DNA of 64,000 nt from Larix kaempferi. Lineage: Eukaryota > Streptophyta > Pinopsida > Pinales > Pinaceae. The DNA lies in NCBI GenBank assembly GCA_027924585.1, contig BSBM01000076.1, positions 1,998,501 to 2,062,500 on the forward strand, written 5' to 3'. The translations under genes were made by a program, and so were the position numbers. Shown here piece after piece: positions 46,723-57,700 of this stretch; positions within the stretch are counted from its first letter, which is position 1; every line of letters begins with the position of its first letter. The notes under the pieces were generated by a model. The model searched no databases, was not told the origin of the DNA, and saw nothing but the letters and a program-made list of their open reading frames with translations.

Positions 46723-49041
46723 CTACAAAAACAATAGGCTCAACAGGCCCCCAACACTCACATGTGGCTCATATCGAACCACTTCAAGGCTATGAGACAA
46801 GTTCCTGTAGATTCGATAGGAACTCTTCATAGACATTCCTGATCGCCTCGACCAACTGCTGGACTTCATCTTTCTTATGACCAACAACTGCAATAAATTA
46901 TGCACTAATGTGTGACTGGCTCACCTCAACATCCTGGGTGACTTCCGAATGGATAGAAGTATGCTTACTTTCAATGATCTTTGACACGCGATTAGCCTCA
47001 TAATGGAGCACCTGAACTCTTTTTGTTCGTTGTCTATGCTGCATTCTAAGTTGATTGATTTCATGTTGCAACTCTTTACTTTTTGTGGTTATGCTCATTC
47101 TCTGGATTGGAGGGAAATTATTCAATTGCTTGTGTAAAATTTTCAATTTCCCTTCAGCACCCCTGAGCCTACTTTGAAGCTCCTGCAACACAACATCTTC
47201 AAATAACACATCCCATGACTATGACACCTCCTCATACATCTTCATGCATTGCGCTTTGAATGCCTAAAGGGTCTGAACACCTTCTTGAACTTCCACTTGT
47301 CACTGCTTAGTTACTTCAAGTGGGGTGCTCAACACCATCTTGGATTCTAAGTATTGTACCTTCTGTCGATAACCCGTGATAACAACTTCCAAGCACCGTA
47401 TATTCTCTTCATATGTCATTTATGCTATAAATTGCGCTTTTGGGACTCCACGACATGCAACTTCGACCGCTCCCTGAACTTTGTCATTTTCCTTCCACAA
47501 CAGGTCCTTGTCCTGCTGAAGATTAACATTAAAATCCTTCAATGTAGATGCCTGATTCTTGTATCCTTTGATCGACTCCAATAGAGAACTCTCCCTCAAC
47601 TTGAGCTCATTTGCAATACTATCTTGTAACCGATGCAACATATAAAGAGGTAACGCAACTAGTTTAAAGTCTGCATACCCAGACTTGGGAGCTTCCACAC
47701 TGGTACCTGGTTCATCAAAATTTATTGCACCTGGTAGAATTTTAACCACCCCTTCCTTCGGGGGAAGTGGTGCGACTTGGTTCTGTCCTTCCTCTTCCTT
47801 TGCAGCTTCAACGCCTGGCGATGTGACCTGCGACAAGGCTAAAATGCAGATCTTATTTACTTCCTGACACAGCGTATCCAGGATGTTGGTGACACCACTG
47901 AATAGCTGTATTGTTTTATCCTCTACTTTCCTCGGGTTTTCTTTGACAACTTATATCATGTTGTCGAATAGGATATTAATGTCACCATTCATTAAGGCTT
48001 GGAAATTTTCATGTCGTTGTGTTTTCTTCTTTTTCCCTGGTGCCTTGCCTAGATGTTTCACCTTTCGCTTATCCCCCAGATCCGGATCAGTAGGGGTCTG
48101 ACTCGACTCTTGGTCTTCTTGTTCATCATCTTTACCTTCAGTGTGTTGTGTATTCTGACTTGTCTGCTGATGGCCTAAGGTTCCATCCTTTTGCTTGTCT
48201 TACTGCGATGGATCTGGTGATATATTCTCAGGCTCAATTGGTACTTTCCACTCCGACGGCCAGTCCTGAATCATCGCATCAATTTATTTGTGGGATAAAT
48301 TAAACCCCGTTACTAACCATTGCTGGTGTGGGTCCCTTATCGCTTGTACTTACATGTAGTGGGGCCCGGCTTTGAACTTCACCACATCACCACAGCGCGA
48401 TACTTAGCCACCACTTCTTCGTCAATACGTGGTATTTGAACCACATAATATCTCAATGCCTCCAATTGCATATACAATGATACATTTCTTTCCCGGTGTC
48501 GACTCCTTATATCAGAATAAGAAAAATTCATATACCTTGAGCCTTGGCACGAGCCAATTGGTTGCATACCTTAATAATTTGTTGGCTCCGCCCAACCCAC
48601 TAATGATATCAACAATAAAAGCCACAAATATGTAAATGGTGAGCCTCTATCCTGTGCATCCACACAATCTGTAAGAAACTCATTTAGTAGAAAAGTAGCC
48701 CAATTTATTTGTACTCCTTGTGCACACTACCATGCCGTAGCAATGATGGAAGCAGTGACTTGGTTCAGCTGATTCTTGCATAAAAAATTGGTAGCTAATA
48801 ACTTTGTTGCGAACCGAACTGCCTGGTCGCTCATAGAGGCTACATCAAAGCCCCTATTGATCTTTGACAAATTATAATTTTCCTTCATCCTGGTTGCAAG
48901 GTCACAATCTCTTTCTTTCCCCATGAAGAGCTGCGACAAGTCCAACCTAGCCTTAGGTAGGCCCGTAATTCTGGAAATAAGGTCTGTATCAATCAATACC
49001 TTAGTCTACAACCACAAGCAACCCCCATGCAAACCTAATAG

Positions 49042-49787
49042 TGTTCGGATATCCACATCATCTTTTTCAGGATCTTGCATGCAATTAGGGTTTGCATGCA
49101 AATTCTAGGGTTTGCATGCACTTGCATGCACTTTGCATGCATCCCAGTCACCAGTTTGATGCCTCCAGCACCTTAGCCACCTTATTCTAGCACCCGGGAG
49201 CCACTTACTTCAGAGTTTTAGCCCTCCTAGGCTGAAAGGCGCCCACTTCTCACCTACTGCCAGAGAAGGGCGCACTTGTTCACCTACCACTGCAGTTTCA
49301 CTTCAGTTACATTCAGTTAGCTCCGATTCTCCCTGATTTGAGGCTAGTTTCACTCCCGACTGACTGTTTCACATCCGTTGGACCTCCAGTTTGACTAAAT
49401 GACTTGTTCTGACTTCAGTTAGTCTCCCATGCGCCCCCCACTGAGCCCCCTTCCCTTAATCAGTGATACACACTTCAGTTACACATGACACACTCAGTTA
49501 GACTCAGATTGACACCTGGATGACTGGTTCTTGTGCATTGATGACCACCACCGATTGATGATGAGGACTCCTAGTTGGAGTCAAGCTACTCCATTCAGTG
49601 ATTCGAATGGCCTACTTAGTCAATTCGAATTTCTCATTGACACAATTGTATTCTATTGTAATTCATTCACCCTTATTGGGATATTGAGCACTGTTGCATG
49701 TTTTGCACAGTTTTACACCATATTTTCTATATTCATCTGTTGTGATTGATTTACTTGTTCATTAGATCTGCTGTGACTAATTTTACA
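49042..49787 (+). repeat. 5' LTR of element C
   Basis: 746 bp, TGTTCGG...TTTTACA. Carries five TGCATGCA palindromes within its first 110 bp. Longer than the 3' LTR by one 20-bp block (AAATTCTAGGGTTTGCATGC-like) that is probably a local duplication. Confidence 0.95.
49070..49145 (+). promoter_or_regulatory. Cluster of RY-type CATGCA motifs
   Basis: Five copies of TGCATGCA in about 75 bp at the start of the U3 region. CATGCA(TG) is the RY element recognised by seed-expressed B3 transcription factors in plants. The 3' LTR keeps four copies. Confidence 0.6.
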
Positions 49788-49800
49788 TGGTATCAGAGCC
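49788..49800 (+). other. PBS of element C
   Basis: TGGTATCAGAGCC, complementary to the 3' end of plant initiator Met tRNA, directly after the LTR. This PBS is common in Ty1/copia and related elements. Confidence 0.92.
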
Positions 49801-49997
49801 ATGACATGGACAAGATTTCTTTTCTACAGGTGTTCTACATGAAGAGAGAGCAATCTTTGCTCACCAATATATTTCAGCAACGGCATGCAAAATCTCATGT
49901 GCATTCGCTCATGTGCATGCAAGGCTGAAAACATAGTGTTTGTTTGTGTGTGATTTGCAGGTTTCTTACTTCTCCATGTGCATTCGCTAATGCAAAG

Positions 49998-51032
49998 ATG
50001 GAGACTTCTTCTTCACAAAATATTCTTACTCCATTCAACTATGATGAATGGAAACCAAAGATGATTGCATTCTTGAAGAGACAATGTCTTTTTGATATGT
50101 GCATTGGTAATACAAGAGATTTTGATTCCGATGAAGAGGAGAATGATTGGCTCAATGATTGTGACAGAGATTTTGGAGCAATATGTCTTGCTATGTCTCC
50201 TTGTATGCGCTACCTCAGTAAGACTGCTGAAAATCCAAGTGATCTATGGGTCCAACTTGACAGAGAATTTGGAAAGCATGAAGAAGAGGATCATGCTAGC
50301 CTTTTGGAGAACAAGCCCAGTGAGATCTCCTTATGTGTTCTTTCCGATCATGTGTTGGCCTCAACAATTGTTCAAGATGAAGAAGAAACTATAGATTCAA
50401 CACTCATTCTCTCAAAGTCTTCTATTTCGAATTCTGAGCAAGATAAACAAGCTCATACTCTAGATTCCGAAGAGGTTCTTGAATCCTCTCTTTCACATGA
50501 GTTTGCAAGCATGCAGAATAATGATCTACTTGAAGTTTTGGAGATAAAATCTGATTTTGGAGGTGAAGCATTCACCCTCCTTGATTGCATGCCTCCTATA
50601 GACTTATGTTCTATCATTTGCAAAGTTTCTCGGATTTTTAATGAAGATGAAGAGCACTACCATTCGCTTGAGTTCGATTCTCATGCACTTTTTGCTGATT
50701 TTGGTTTTGATCTCACCCTTGTTGGTTCAAAGGAGATGTCAAGAAACCATTCATCTATTTTTGGAGCTGATTTAACTTCTATTGTTAAGAAGTTCAAGTT
50801 TCAAGATCTATTTGATCCGATTGGAGCTATTCCTACCTCACTTGGTTCGAATCACAGGTTCCAGGATCATCCTCATATTTTCAGATTTGTTCTCACCATT
50901 TTCGGTATGAAGAGCAAGTTCTTAAAGTATCCACATTCGCTTGCATCCACTGATGGAGAATTCAAGCACATGTTTTTGGAGCATAATCCATTTACTCCCA
51001 AGAGTAAGATACCTCCAGACATATCTACTTGA
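49998..51032 (+). CDS. Gag-like protein of element C
   Basis: 344 residues, uninterrupted. The ATG at 49998 is in good context (A at -3, G at +4) and starts METSSSQNILTPFNYDEWKP, followed by MIAFLKRQCLFDMCIG, which is the N-terminal Gag pattern of plant copia elements (short-helix W-x-x-K segment). Residues from about 100 on are acidic and rich in Ser, Leu and Phe, without a zinc knuckle or any enzymatic motif that I recognise. The frame is open further upstream to 49944 but without an ATG. An intact ORF in a recently inserted copy suggests it may be under selection. Likely role: particle formation or RNA packaging. Confidence 0.8.
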   Translation: METSSSQNILTPFNYDEWKPKMIAFLKRQCLFDMCIGNTRDFDSDEEENDWLNDCDRDFGAICLAMSPCMRYLSKTAENPSDLWVQLDREFGKHEEEDHASLLENKPSEISLCVLSDHVLASTIVQDEEETIDSTLILSKSSISNSEQDKQAHTLDSEEVLESSLSHEFASMQNNDLLEVLEIKSDFGGEAFTLLDCMPPIDLCSIICKVSRIFNEDEEHYHSLEFDSHALFADFGFDLTLVGSKEMSRNHSSIFGADLTSIVKKFKFQDLFDPIGAIPTSLGSNHRFQDHPHIFRFVLTIFGMKSKFLKYPHSLASTDGEFKHMFLEHNPFTPKSKIPPDIST

Positions 51033-51065
51033 TTTTGGAGCAGTTAAATCTTTTGGTGTACTACA

Positions 51066-51085
51066 GTCTATTTTGAGGGGGGGTA
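51066..51085 (+). other. Upstream second polypurine tract of element C
   Basis: AGTCTATTTTGAGGGGGGGT here resembles AGTCTAGCTTGAGGGGGGGT at about 51210-51229, which directly precedes the 3' LTR. Confidence 0.6.
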
Positions 51086-51220
51086 TTTTTCCCATGAGGT
51101 TTTCCCCATTTCCTCGGTTTATTGACGGTTATTAGTTTTGGATTATTGTATTGGGGTGACCTTTGGTCTTAGTTACCAGGGCCCCACATTATTTTTTTTT
51201 GCACATCATAGTCTAGCTTG

Positions 51221-51228
51221 AGGGGGGG
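51221..51228 (+). other. Polypurine tract of element C
   Basis: AGGGGGGG immediately before the TG of the 3' LTR, the start site of plus-strand DNA synthesis. Confidence 0.88.
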
Positions 51229-51954
51229 TGTTCGGATATCCACATCATCTTTTTTAGGATCTTGCATGCAATTAGGGTTTGCATGCACTTGCATGCACTT
51301 TGCATGCATCCCAGTCACCAGTTTGATGCCTCCAGCACCTTAGCCACCTTATTCTAGCACCCAGGAGCCACTTACTTCAGAGTTTTAGCCCTCCTAGGCT
51401 GAAAGGCGCCCACTTCTCACCTACTGCCAGAGAAGGGCGCACTTGTTCACCTACCACTGCAGTTCCACTTCAGTTACATTCAGTTAGCTCCGATTCTCCC
51501 TGATTTGAGGCTAGTTTCACTCCCGACTGACTGTTTCACATCCGTTGGACCTCCAGTTTGACTAGATGACTTGTTCTGACTTCAGTTAGTCTCCCATGCG
51601 CCCCCCACTGAGCCCCCTTCCCTTAATCAGTGCTACACACTTCAGTTACACATGACACACTCAGTTAGACTCAGATTGACACCTGGATGACTGGTTCTTG
51701 TGCATTGATGACCACCAACGATTGATGATGAGGACTCCTAGTTGGAGTCAAGCTACTCCATTCAGTGATTCGAATGGCCTACTTAGTCAATTCGAATTGC
51801 TCATTGACACAATTGTATTCTATTGTAATTCATTCACCCTTATTGGGATATTGAGCACTGTTGCATGTTTTGCACAGTTTTACACCATATTTTCTATATT
51901 CATCTGTTGTGATTGATTTACTTGTTCATTAGATCTGCTGTGACTAATTTTACA
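51229..51954 (+). repeat. 3' LTR of element C
   Basis: 726 bp, same ends as the 5' LTR, followed by the AATAG target duplication. Confidence 0.95.
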
Positions 51955-52526
51955 AATAGTAGTTGCTTCACAAATGCGTTTTCCGTTGTAGTGCAACCGA
52001 AATGAGGAATTTGTAATAGCGGAAAAAGACCGGCTCTGGCTACGCCAAGAGCCCACTATTGCGGATCCAACTTGATCGGATGGCCTTCTGCTGTAACAAT
52101 AGGCCACATGTAATGTGTGTAGTTGAACTCAACAAACCTGGTAACATCATGATAAGTATAAAACAACTTGTGGATGTTCTTCAAAATATCTCCTTGTACC
52201 ATGACCCCCTTCAGAACCCGCATAGTTTCCAGCTGATACCTCACATTCTTTGGCAACTTGACTGGCTTGGCACGCGAATTTTATGGTGGGACATATTCAG
52301 GGAAGAAATTTGCAGAGCCCGACGAAGATGCGTCGACATCATGGCGTGCCTTTGTCCTTGGCTCCGGGTTCGGTTTGTTCTTCTTTTGTGTCTTCCTAGG
52401 GACGTTGACATGAATCTGCAAGGATAAGACTTCATGTAGCTCCAAACTCACAGAAATAGAGCCCGACATTGGGACCTCCTCGACAGATCCCTGAGCCTCA
52501 CTACCAGCTGAAATACCAACTTGCAT

Positions 52527-53337
52527 TTTGAGAGCTTACAATTTCACAATCTCTCGACATAGAAAGCTCGGCTCTGGTTTCTTAGCTCTACTGCAATCGC
52601 TCAAGTCACAATGAAGAACAAGCAAGGGAGGGGCGAGATTTTTAAGTTTATCCCCCCTGTGCGATCCATTTGTCATTCATGGGATGAAATAAATATACTT
52701 GATCTTCCAATGATGATGGTGGTAGTGGAAAATCTCTTTGCACACTTCAGTCATTTCAACATTTAATTCAAAAATCCCACTAGCGCCGCCATTAAACCCA
52801 TCATAAAAGCAACAATAAATTCTCAATAACTGCAACTTCGACATGCATAACTTCGACAGATGAGTAACTTACCAAAGAAATATAAATTCGACACAACTGA
52901 GAAGTTGGGGTTTCCAGACGACATAAAATAATACTTCGACAGGTGACCAACTCTGAAATGAAAAGCTTCGACACATCGGGGAGTTGGGATTTCCATATGA
53001 CAACTATACAACTTCGACAGGAAGACCCTTGATAGAACAACTTCGCCATGACAGTAACTTGGGGTTTCCACAAAGCTCTGATAGAACTGTACATTGACAC
53101 GACTAACTACAACACAAACAAGTACGACAAAAAATAAACTTGGGGTTTCTAAATGACAAAAGTTTTTTTTATTTTATACAAACATGCAATCAAACATCTT
53201 CACTTCGACATGTCATGGATGTCCCTATAGGGCTTCATTCGACTTCCATTCACCAATCCTTGGAGGAGTTCACCGTCTAATGTCTATAGTTGTACTGTGC
53301 CTCCCTCTGTGATTAAGTTAATTATATATGGCCCCAG
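52527..53337 (-). other. Spacer between integrase and gene B, rich in TTCGACA motifs
   Basis: Between 52820 and 53220 the plus strand repeats ACTTCGACA or a near variant about ten times, several paired with AACTTGGGGTTTCC-like blocks (about 52900, 52980, 53045, 53135). No ORF of note. Similar TTCGACATAA motifs occur at 46035-46090. Confidence 0.55.
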
Positions 53338-54330
53338 CTAATGGATCTGTAACTTACTAGGATGTTTGAAAAATTTGTTGTCATAGAGAAGAAATAAGTC
53401 CCCTCGCTGGAAATGCTTCTTAGTAATGTGGCAATCATGCCATGCTTTTTCATGATCTTTCTGTACTTGCTGATGGAAACCTACGACAAATAAGCCTTCC
53501 TCCAATTGAATTAATTGCGCTAACCATTCTTCAATGACACCGGTATCAGACATACATATGAAAGCAACTATTCTTAAACTGGGGATAATATACTCAACAT
53601 GCATTACAACCTCTTGTCCATATAACAACTTGAAAGGTGTCTGACCTGTCAACCTTTTACACATTGTTCTATAGGACCACAAGATTGCAAGGATCCTCAA
53701 GTCCCAGTCATCGCAGTTCACATTACAAACTTTTGTTAGTGCATGTTCTAGGATTTTATTGAAGGGTTCAACTGTTTCATTTTCCTGCAGATGATATGGA
53801 GTATTCTTCTAATGATAGATATGAAATTCTTCACTAAGGGCCTCTATAGTCTTGTTAACGAAATTTGTAGCTTGATCACTTAATAAAACACGAGGACAAC
53901 TAAACCTTGTAATTACATTCTTAAATAGAAACCTCGGAGTAGTCGCAGCAGTGCAATCTCGTATTGGTGCAACTTCAGTAGTCGCAGCAGTGCAATCTCG
54001 TATTGGTGCAACTTCAGCTCATCATGTAAGATAATCCGTCACAATGATAATATACCTCGCACCAATCCTTTTCCCAGGTGGACTGATGGGTCCCACAAAA
54101 TCAATAGCCCATTTTTCAAAAGCTTGCAATGTAACCTGAGGTACCAATGGCAGTTCATCCCTCCGCGATGGCTTCCCAATTCTTTGACATACATCACAGT
54201 TCTGGAAAATATTCTTTAGCATCTTTGTGAAGGGTTGGCCACCATAATCCTGCTCTTATATATTATGTGTTGTATCTTTCCCTGCATAGTGACCTGCAAC
54301 CACTCCATCATAAGCCTCAAATAATATAAT
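53338..54330 (-). pseudogene. Gypsy B integrase
   Basis: The zinc-binding end ([18 protein letters not shown], about 54190) leads to [12 protein letters not shown] with the first catalytic Asp (about 54100), LLSDQATNF with the second (about 53880) and [11 protein letters not shown] with the Glu (about 53765). All three are present, but the frame has two adjacent TGA codons near 54020, a stop near 53805 and a 39-bp in-frame duplication between the first and second Asp. The C-terminal part ([21 protein letters not shown]) ends at 53338. No chromodomain. Confidence 0.86.
53938..54015. repeat. Perfect 39-bp tandem duplication inside integrase
   Basis: 53938-53976 and 53977-54015 are identical as read; the unit encodes 13 residues (EVAPIRDCTAATT) on the minus strand, so frame is kept. 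Confidence 0.95.
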
Positions 54331-54639
54331 TGGTCGCTCGTTCTCCACAACACAACGACACAATACTTCGTCTGGTCCTAGCTTATAAAACTAAATGGCT
54401 ATCAACTGATAGTCTACGAACTTGACTACCAACTGCTTCTTCTGAGCACTCGTATATCCTTCTGGTGGTGCTCATGTGGATAAAAATTTCATTATATCTT
54501 GAAAGCAATCATCAACCATTCTTACTGAAAATATATGCACATATGGAAGGTTATCCTCTAAACTAGTCGGTTCTTCACCTGTTTCCAACCTCGACAGATG
54601 GTCATGGCTTACATTAGACCTGTCGAGATTTACAATGAT
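54331..54639 (-). pseudogene. Gypsy B RNase H end and link to integrase
   Basis: Readable across stops: VSHDHLSRLETGEEPTSLED and APPEGYTSAQKKQLVVK fit the segment between RNase H and the integrase zinc finger. Several stops. Confidence 0.6.
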
Positions 54640-55132
54640 CTAAAAGTCATATTCTTGAAACAATGGCAACCATCGACTGATATTCCCCCTGAACACTGGC
54701 TTGTTGACCAGGAAATTCAAAGCAGAGTAGTATGTAAACATATTAAAATGTCCACCTAGAAGATAATGCCTAAACTTTTGTAATGCATAAACCATAGCAA
54801 GTCCTTCCCTTTCTATCGTAGTATAATTTCTTTCTGCAGTGGAAAACTTCCTGCTGGAAAATTCAATAGGATGGTCGATAAAACCCTCACTTGGATAAGC
54901 AAGTACCGCACCCAGAGCGATAGATGGAGCATTGACATGGACATGAACTTCTTTTTTCCAATCAGGGAATACCAAAATAGGTGTTGTAACCATTTTCTCC
55001 TTCAATAGGTCGAGACTCTTCTGACAATATTCGTTCCAGTGAAACTTTGCATCCTTCTTGAGTAATTTTCCATTGGCGCTATAATATAGCATAGCCTTTG
55101 ATACATTTCCTGTAGTATCATGTGTGACCCAA
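54640..55132 (-). pseudogene. Gypsy B RNase H
   Basis: KLLKKDAKFHWNEYCQKSLD (about 55045) and TTPILVFPDWKKEVHVHVNA (about 54960) open the domain; the first catalytic position reads VNAPS (usually DAS); then EFSSRKFSTAERNYTTIERE with Glu (about 54840) and YYSALNFLVNKP where TDH is usual. Two of the catalytic acidic positions are therefore lost. Confidence 0.82.
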
Positions 55133-55444
55133 AGTTGTGCGTAGTTGTTGAGCTGTGGTAGGCAGAGGCATGTAAACTTTTCCCACTGTTTCATCATCCC
55201 AGTAATCACCTATATTTGCAAACTTTGGATTTTCAATAGAGCCTATATTTACCTTTTTAATCTTCAATGGCTTCAGGAATTTGTTTGATGAAATTTCTAT
55301 TCCTTGCATATCACAACTTCCTTCACTTTTCGGGATATGAATATATCTTGGATCATGATCCTCTGGTTCTCCGTTGATGTTGTAACACGCCATCATTTTC
55401 TCCACTGTTGTAGTCCACAACGATAGATTAGACACTGGTCTCAA
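55118..55444 (-). pseudogene. Gypsy B pre-RT segment fused to post-RT segment; RT core missing
   Basis: The frame reads KKVNIGSIENPKFANIGDYW and DDETVGK, the conserved approach to RT, and then directly MPLPTTAQQLRTTLGHT, the segment that follows RT. Fingers and palm with YxDD, roughly 200 or more residues, are absent, and the junction (about 55170) stays in frame. A TGA follows LGHT where Gly is usual. Confidence 0.78.
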
Positions 55445-55590
55445 AATTTATTCAAAAACTTTAGCATTGATAATCTGTAGAGCCGCATCTATTGTAGGAC
55501 TTTCATCCTCATAATTAAATGTTTGTTTGAAGATTGTAGCCAAATTTTCACATGAGCACACCTTCGCATTGATACTTCATGCATCCTGTT

Positions 55591-56149
55591 CTACCAATTC
55601 TCTAGAGCTTCGCTAGAATTAGATGAACATGAACTAAAATTCCTCCAACTAAGTGTCCCATCTGCTGTAGGATTGATATAGGCATTTATCCTGGAGGATA
55701 CATTATATATTTTATCTAGATCTTGAGCATCATAATCTCCTTTGACGGGTTCGACATATCGCTGACCTTCCAATGGATCTAGAGGCGCGATAAATCTCTT
55801 CATTTTCAAATGTTACTATTCTCTTCTTAAAATTTATAATAGTCTGATTCTAAATTGCCCAATCAATTCCCAATAGTGAAGGATATGGATTAGTGTCATA
55901 AAAAATATCAATTACTTCAAAATCTGCATACGTTCACAGTCCCTCCACTTCGATAGGGACCCTAACCATTCGACCAAATGGTATTACTTTCTGTTCATTG
56001 GAAAACCATGACTAAATAGGTGACCATATTAGCTTCAACTTACCCATATTTTCCCATGTTTGTTTGGTCAGGATGTTTACATATGAACCCAAATCTAGAA
56101 TAACAAATTCCACGCCATAGTCACCAATTTGCGCATTAAGTCATAGTTT
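55591..56149 (-). pseudogene. Gypsy B protease and following linker
   Basis: The active-site segment FVILDLGSYVNILTKQTW (about 56060-56110) has the D-x-G-S triad, and SLLGIDWAIQN (about 55850) is the usual flap-side motif. Then RFIAPLDPLEGQRY (about 55780) leads into the pre-RT linker. In-frame stops occur near 56140, 56015 and 55950. Confidence 0.75.
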
Positions 56150-57700
56150 CTAACCATTCTTGAGCCTTTTTTGAACATGATTGATAACCCTATCGGATCT
56201 TACTTCTTCCTCAGATTCCCCAATTAACTTCTGCAGTTCCCTTAAAGCATTCTCATCTTTAACTAGAGCTAGACAACGTTTTAGGAAAGAATGAAGAGCA
56301 CTTACCTTTCCTAGGTTCTTATTTGATGCAAACTTGTCAAAGCGAGGTGGCATGTCATATACAGATCCTTCTTTGGTAATGGTTGGTGGGGAGGGTATCG
56401 ATGGAACCTTCATAAATTCGTCACGATCTTCAAATAATATACCTTTCTCATTTTGAGCATCGAACTGTGGTGGCTTCTGAGCTACCGGCCTTACTCTTGG
56501 ATCTCTCATATTGTTAGAACCATTCTTGTCTCCACTCGTCATAGCTCCACCTCTTGTTACTACATCAACAGTAGGTTGGTTCGGCCTCGGTTTTCTGGAT
56601 ATCTTATGTACATTTTGATTATGATTCTGGTTCTGGTTCTGCTTTTCCTGTCATTTATCTACGAGATGCATACAATCTTCAATGGTATGATCTACTGCTC
56701 TACAATACGTGCAAGTCGTGGCAGGATGCGGACAATCTCTAACATAATGTCTAGGTGTACCACAATTATAACAAATAAGTTTTCCTCGGTCTATACCAAA
56801 TCCTCCTCGTCCACGGCCTCTGAATCCACCTCGCGGTTTATTGAACTGTACATCATTTCTCTCAGGTTGACCTTCTACCTTCATAAGGAAAGTGTCTACA
56901 ATTCGCTTAGTGAGCAACTGGTATGCTCGAGAGTGTTTATCGTCATGTTCGATAGAGCTACAGAACATACACCGCAGGTTCTGGGGAGAACTTACCATCT
57001 TCTGTAATAAGTAGCATTCTTTCGGTCGATTCCCTTTAGTCTGACAAATTCTACACCATACAACAAGATTCAATGGACTCAGGTTACCAACATTGAGATA
57101 ATAATGAAACATTGTACATTGATCTTTAGAATGCCCATCTTCTTTGCATTTAGTGCACCAAACATCTTCTCACTTTTCTTTACATTTCTTGATATCTTGG
57201 ATCTAAATAGACAAGTTTTCTAACTGCGACTGGATTTGAGCCATACCAGCTCCAGTCTCTCCAACATGTGATGATTCTAACTTCATATCCAATTCCAATG
57301 CTTCCGTCTATGTCGGGATCTTCTGTTGCATGAGAAGTACCCTGATATGAGGCAGTGACACAGCTATAAACTACTCCATATGTTGTGGATCATTCATCAG
57401 AAAGCTTGCACGAGCCATTAAAGTTTTAAATCATTGGTCAAAGTCCCAAACAGACTCATTCAACACTTGCTTTATCTATTGCAGCTCAGTAATACACTGA
57501 TATTTAGACTGTGACTTCTTAAATTCAGTCTTCAATACTTCCTTAAATTCTACCAAGGTTTCTGTGGGTTGATTACCAATGACTTCAGAAAATTACATAA
57601 ACCAGTCTAGGGTGCGACCCCTAAAGGTCGTGATCAACCGTGCCAACTTAACGTTGTCATCTTGTAATTGTTTTACAGTCGAACTACATTGCATAAAAAC
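56150..57700 (-). pseudogene. Gypsy B Gag with five zinc-knuckle positions
   Basis: Capsid-like domain at 57690-57310 in one frame with several stops (LITTFRGRTLDWF, TLVEFKEVLKTEF, SLPHIRVLLMQQK). Then five CCHC-type knuckles: CTKCKEDGHSKDQC (57116-57157), CRICQTKGNRPKEC with Asn for His, CMFCSSIEHDDKHS with Ser for the last Cys, CYNCGTPRHYVRDC and CTYCRAVDHTIEDC. A GRGRGG-rich box separates the third and fourth. The remaining part to 56150 is a linker to protease. My recollection is that this many-knuckle Gag belongs to a gypsy group common in conifers. Confidence 0.85.

Larger units (their letters stand above)
49042..51954 (+). mobile_element. Element C: complete 2.9-kb Gag-only LTR retrotransposon
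   Basis: Two LTRs (49042-49787 and 51229-51954), a PBS directly after the first, one intact ORF, a polypurine tract directly before the second, and a 5-bp target duplication AATAG (49037-49041 and 51955-51959). No protease, RT or integrase is present, so it must be mobilised in trans. This matches the described class of short terminal-repeat retrotransposons that keep only a Gag domain. It interrupts gene B. The LTRs differ by seven substitutions and one 20-bp indel, so the insertion is recent compared with its surroundings. Confidence 0.93.
46723..52526 (-). pseudogene. Gene B: long decayed ORF downstream of gypsy pol, split by a later LTR element
   Basis: Starts at ATG 52526 (MQVGISAGSEAQGS). 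Parts in order: acidic/basic linker to 52281, a globular part (LKGVMVQGDILKNIHKLFYTY, 52056-52256), interruption by the element at 49042-51954, then DTDLISRITGLPKARLDLSQ (48996-48727), a Ser/Gln/Lys-rich linker with a KKKK run near 48030, and two coiled coils (47836-47420 and 47209-46898). Several in-frame stops. The globular part resembles putative transposase-derived proteins that I recall from conifer sequences; function unknown. It is in the same orientation as gag-pol at 53338-58300 and directly downstream, which fits a sense extra ORF of that element. Confidence 0.6.
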
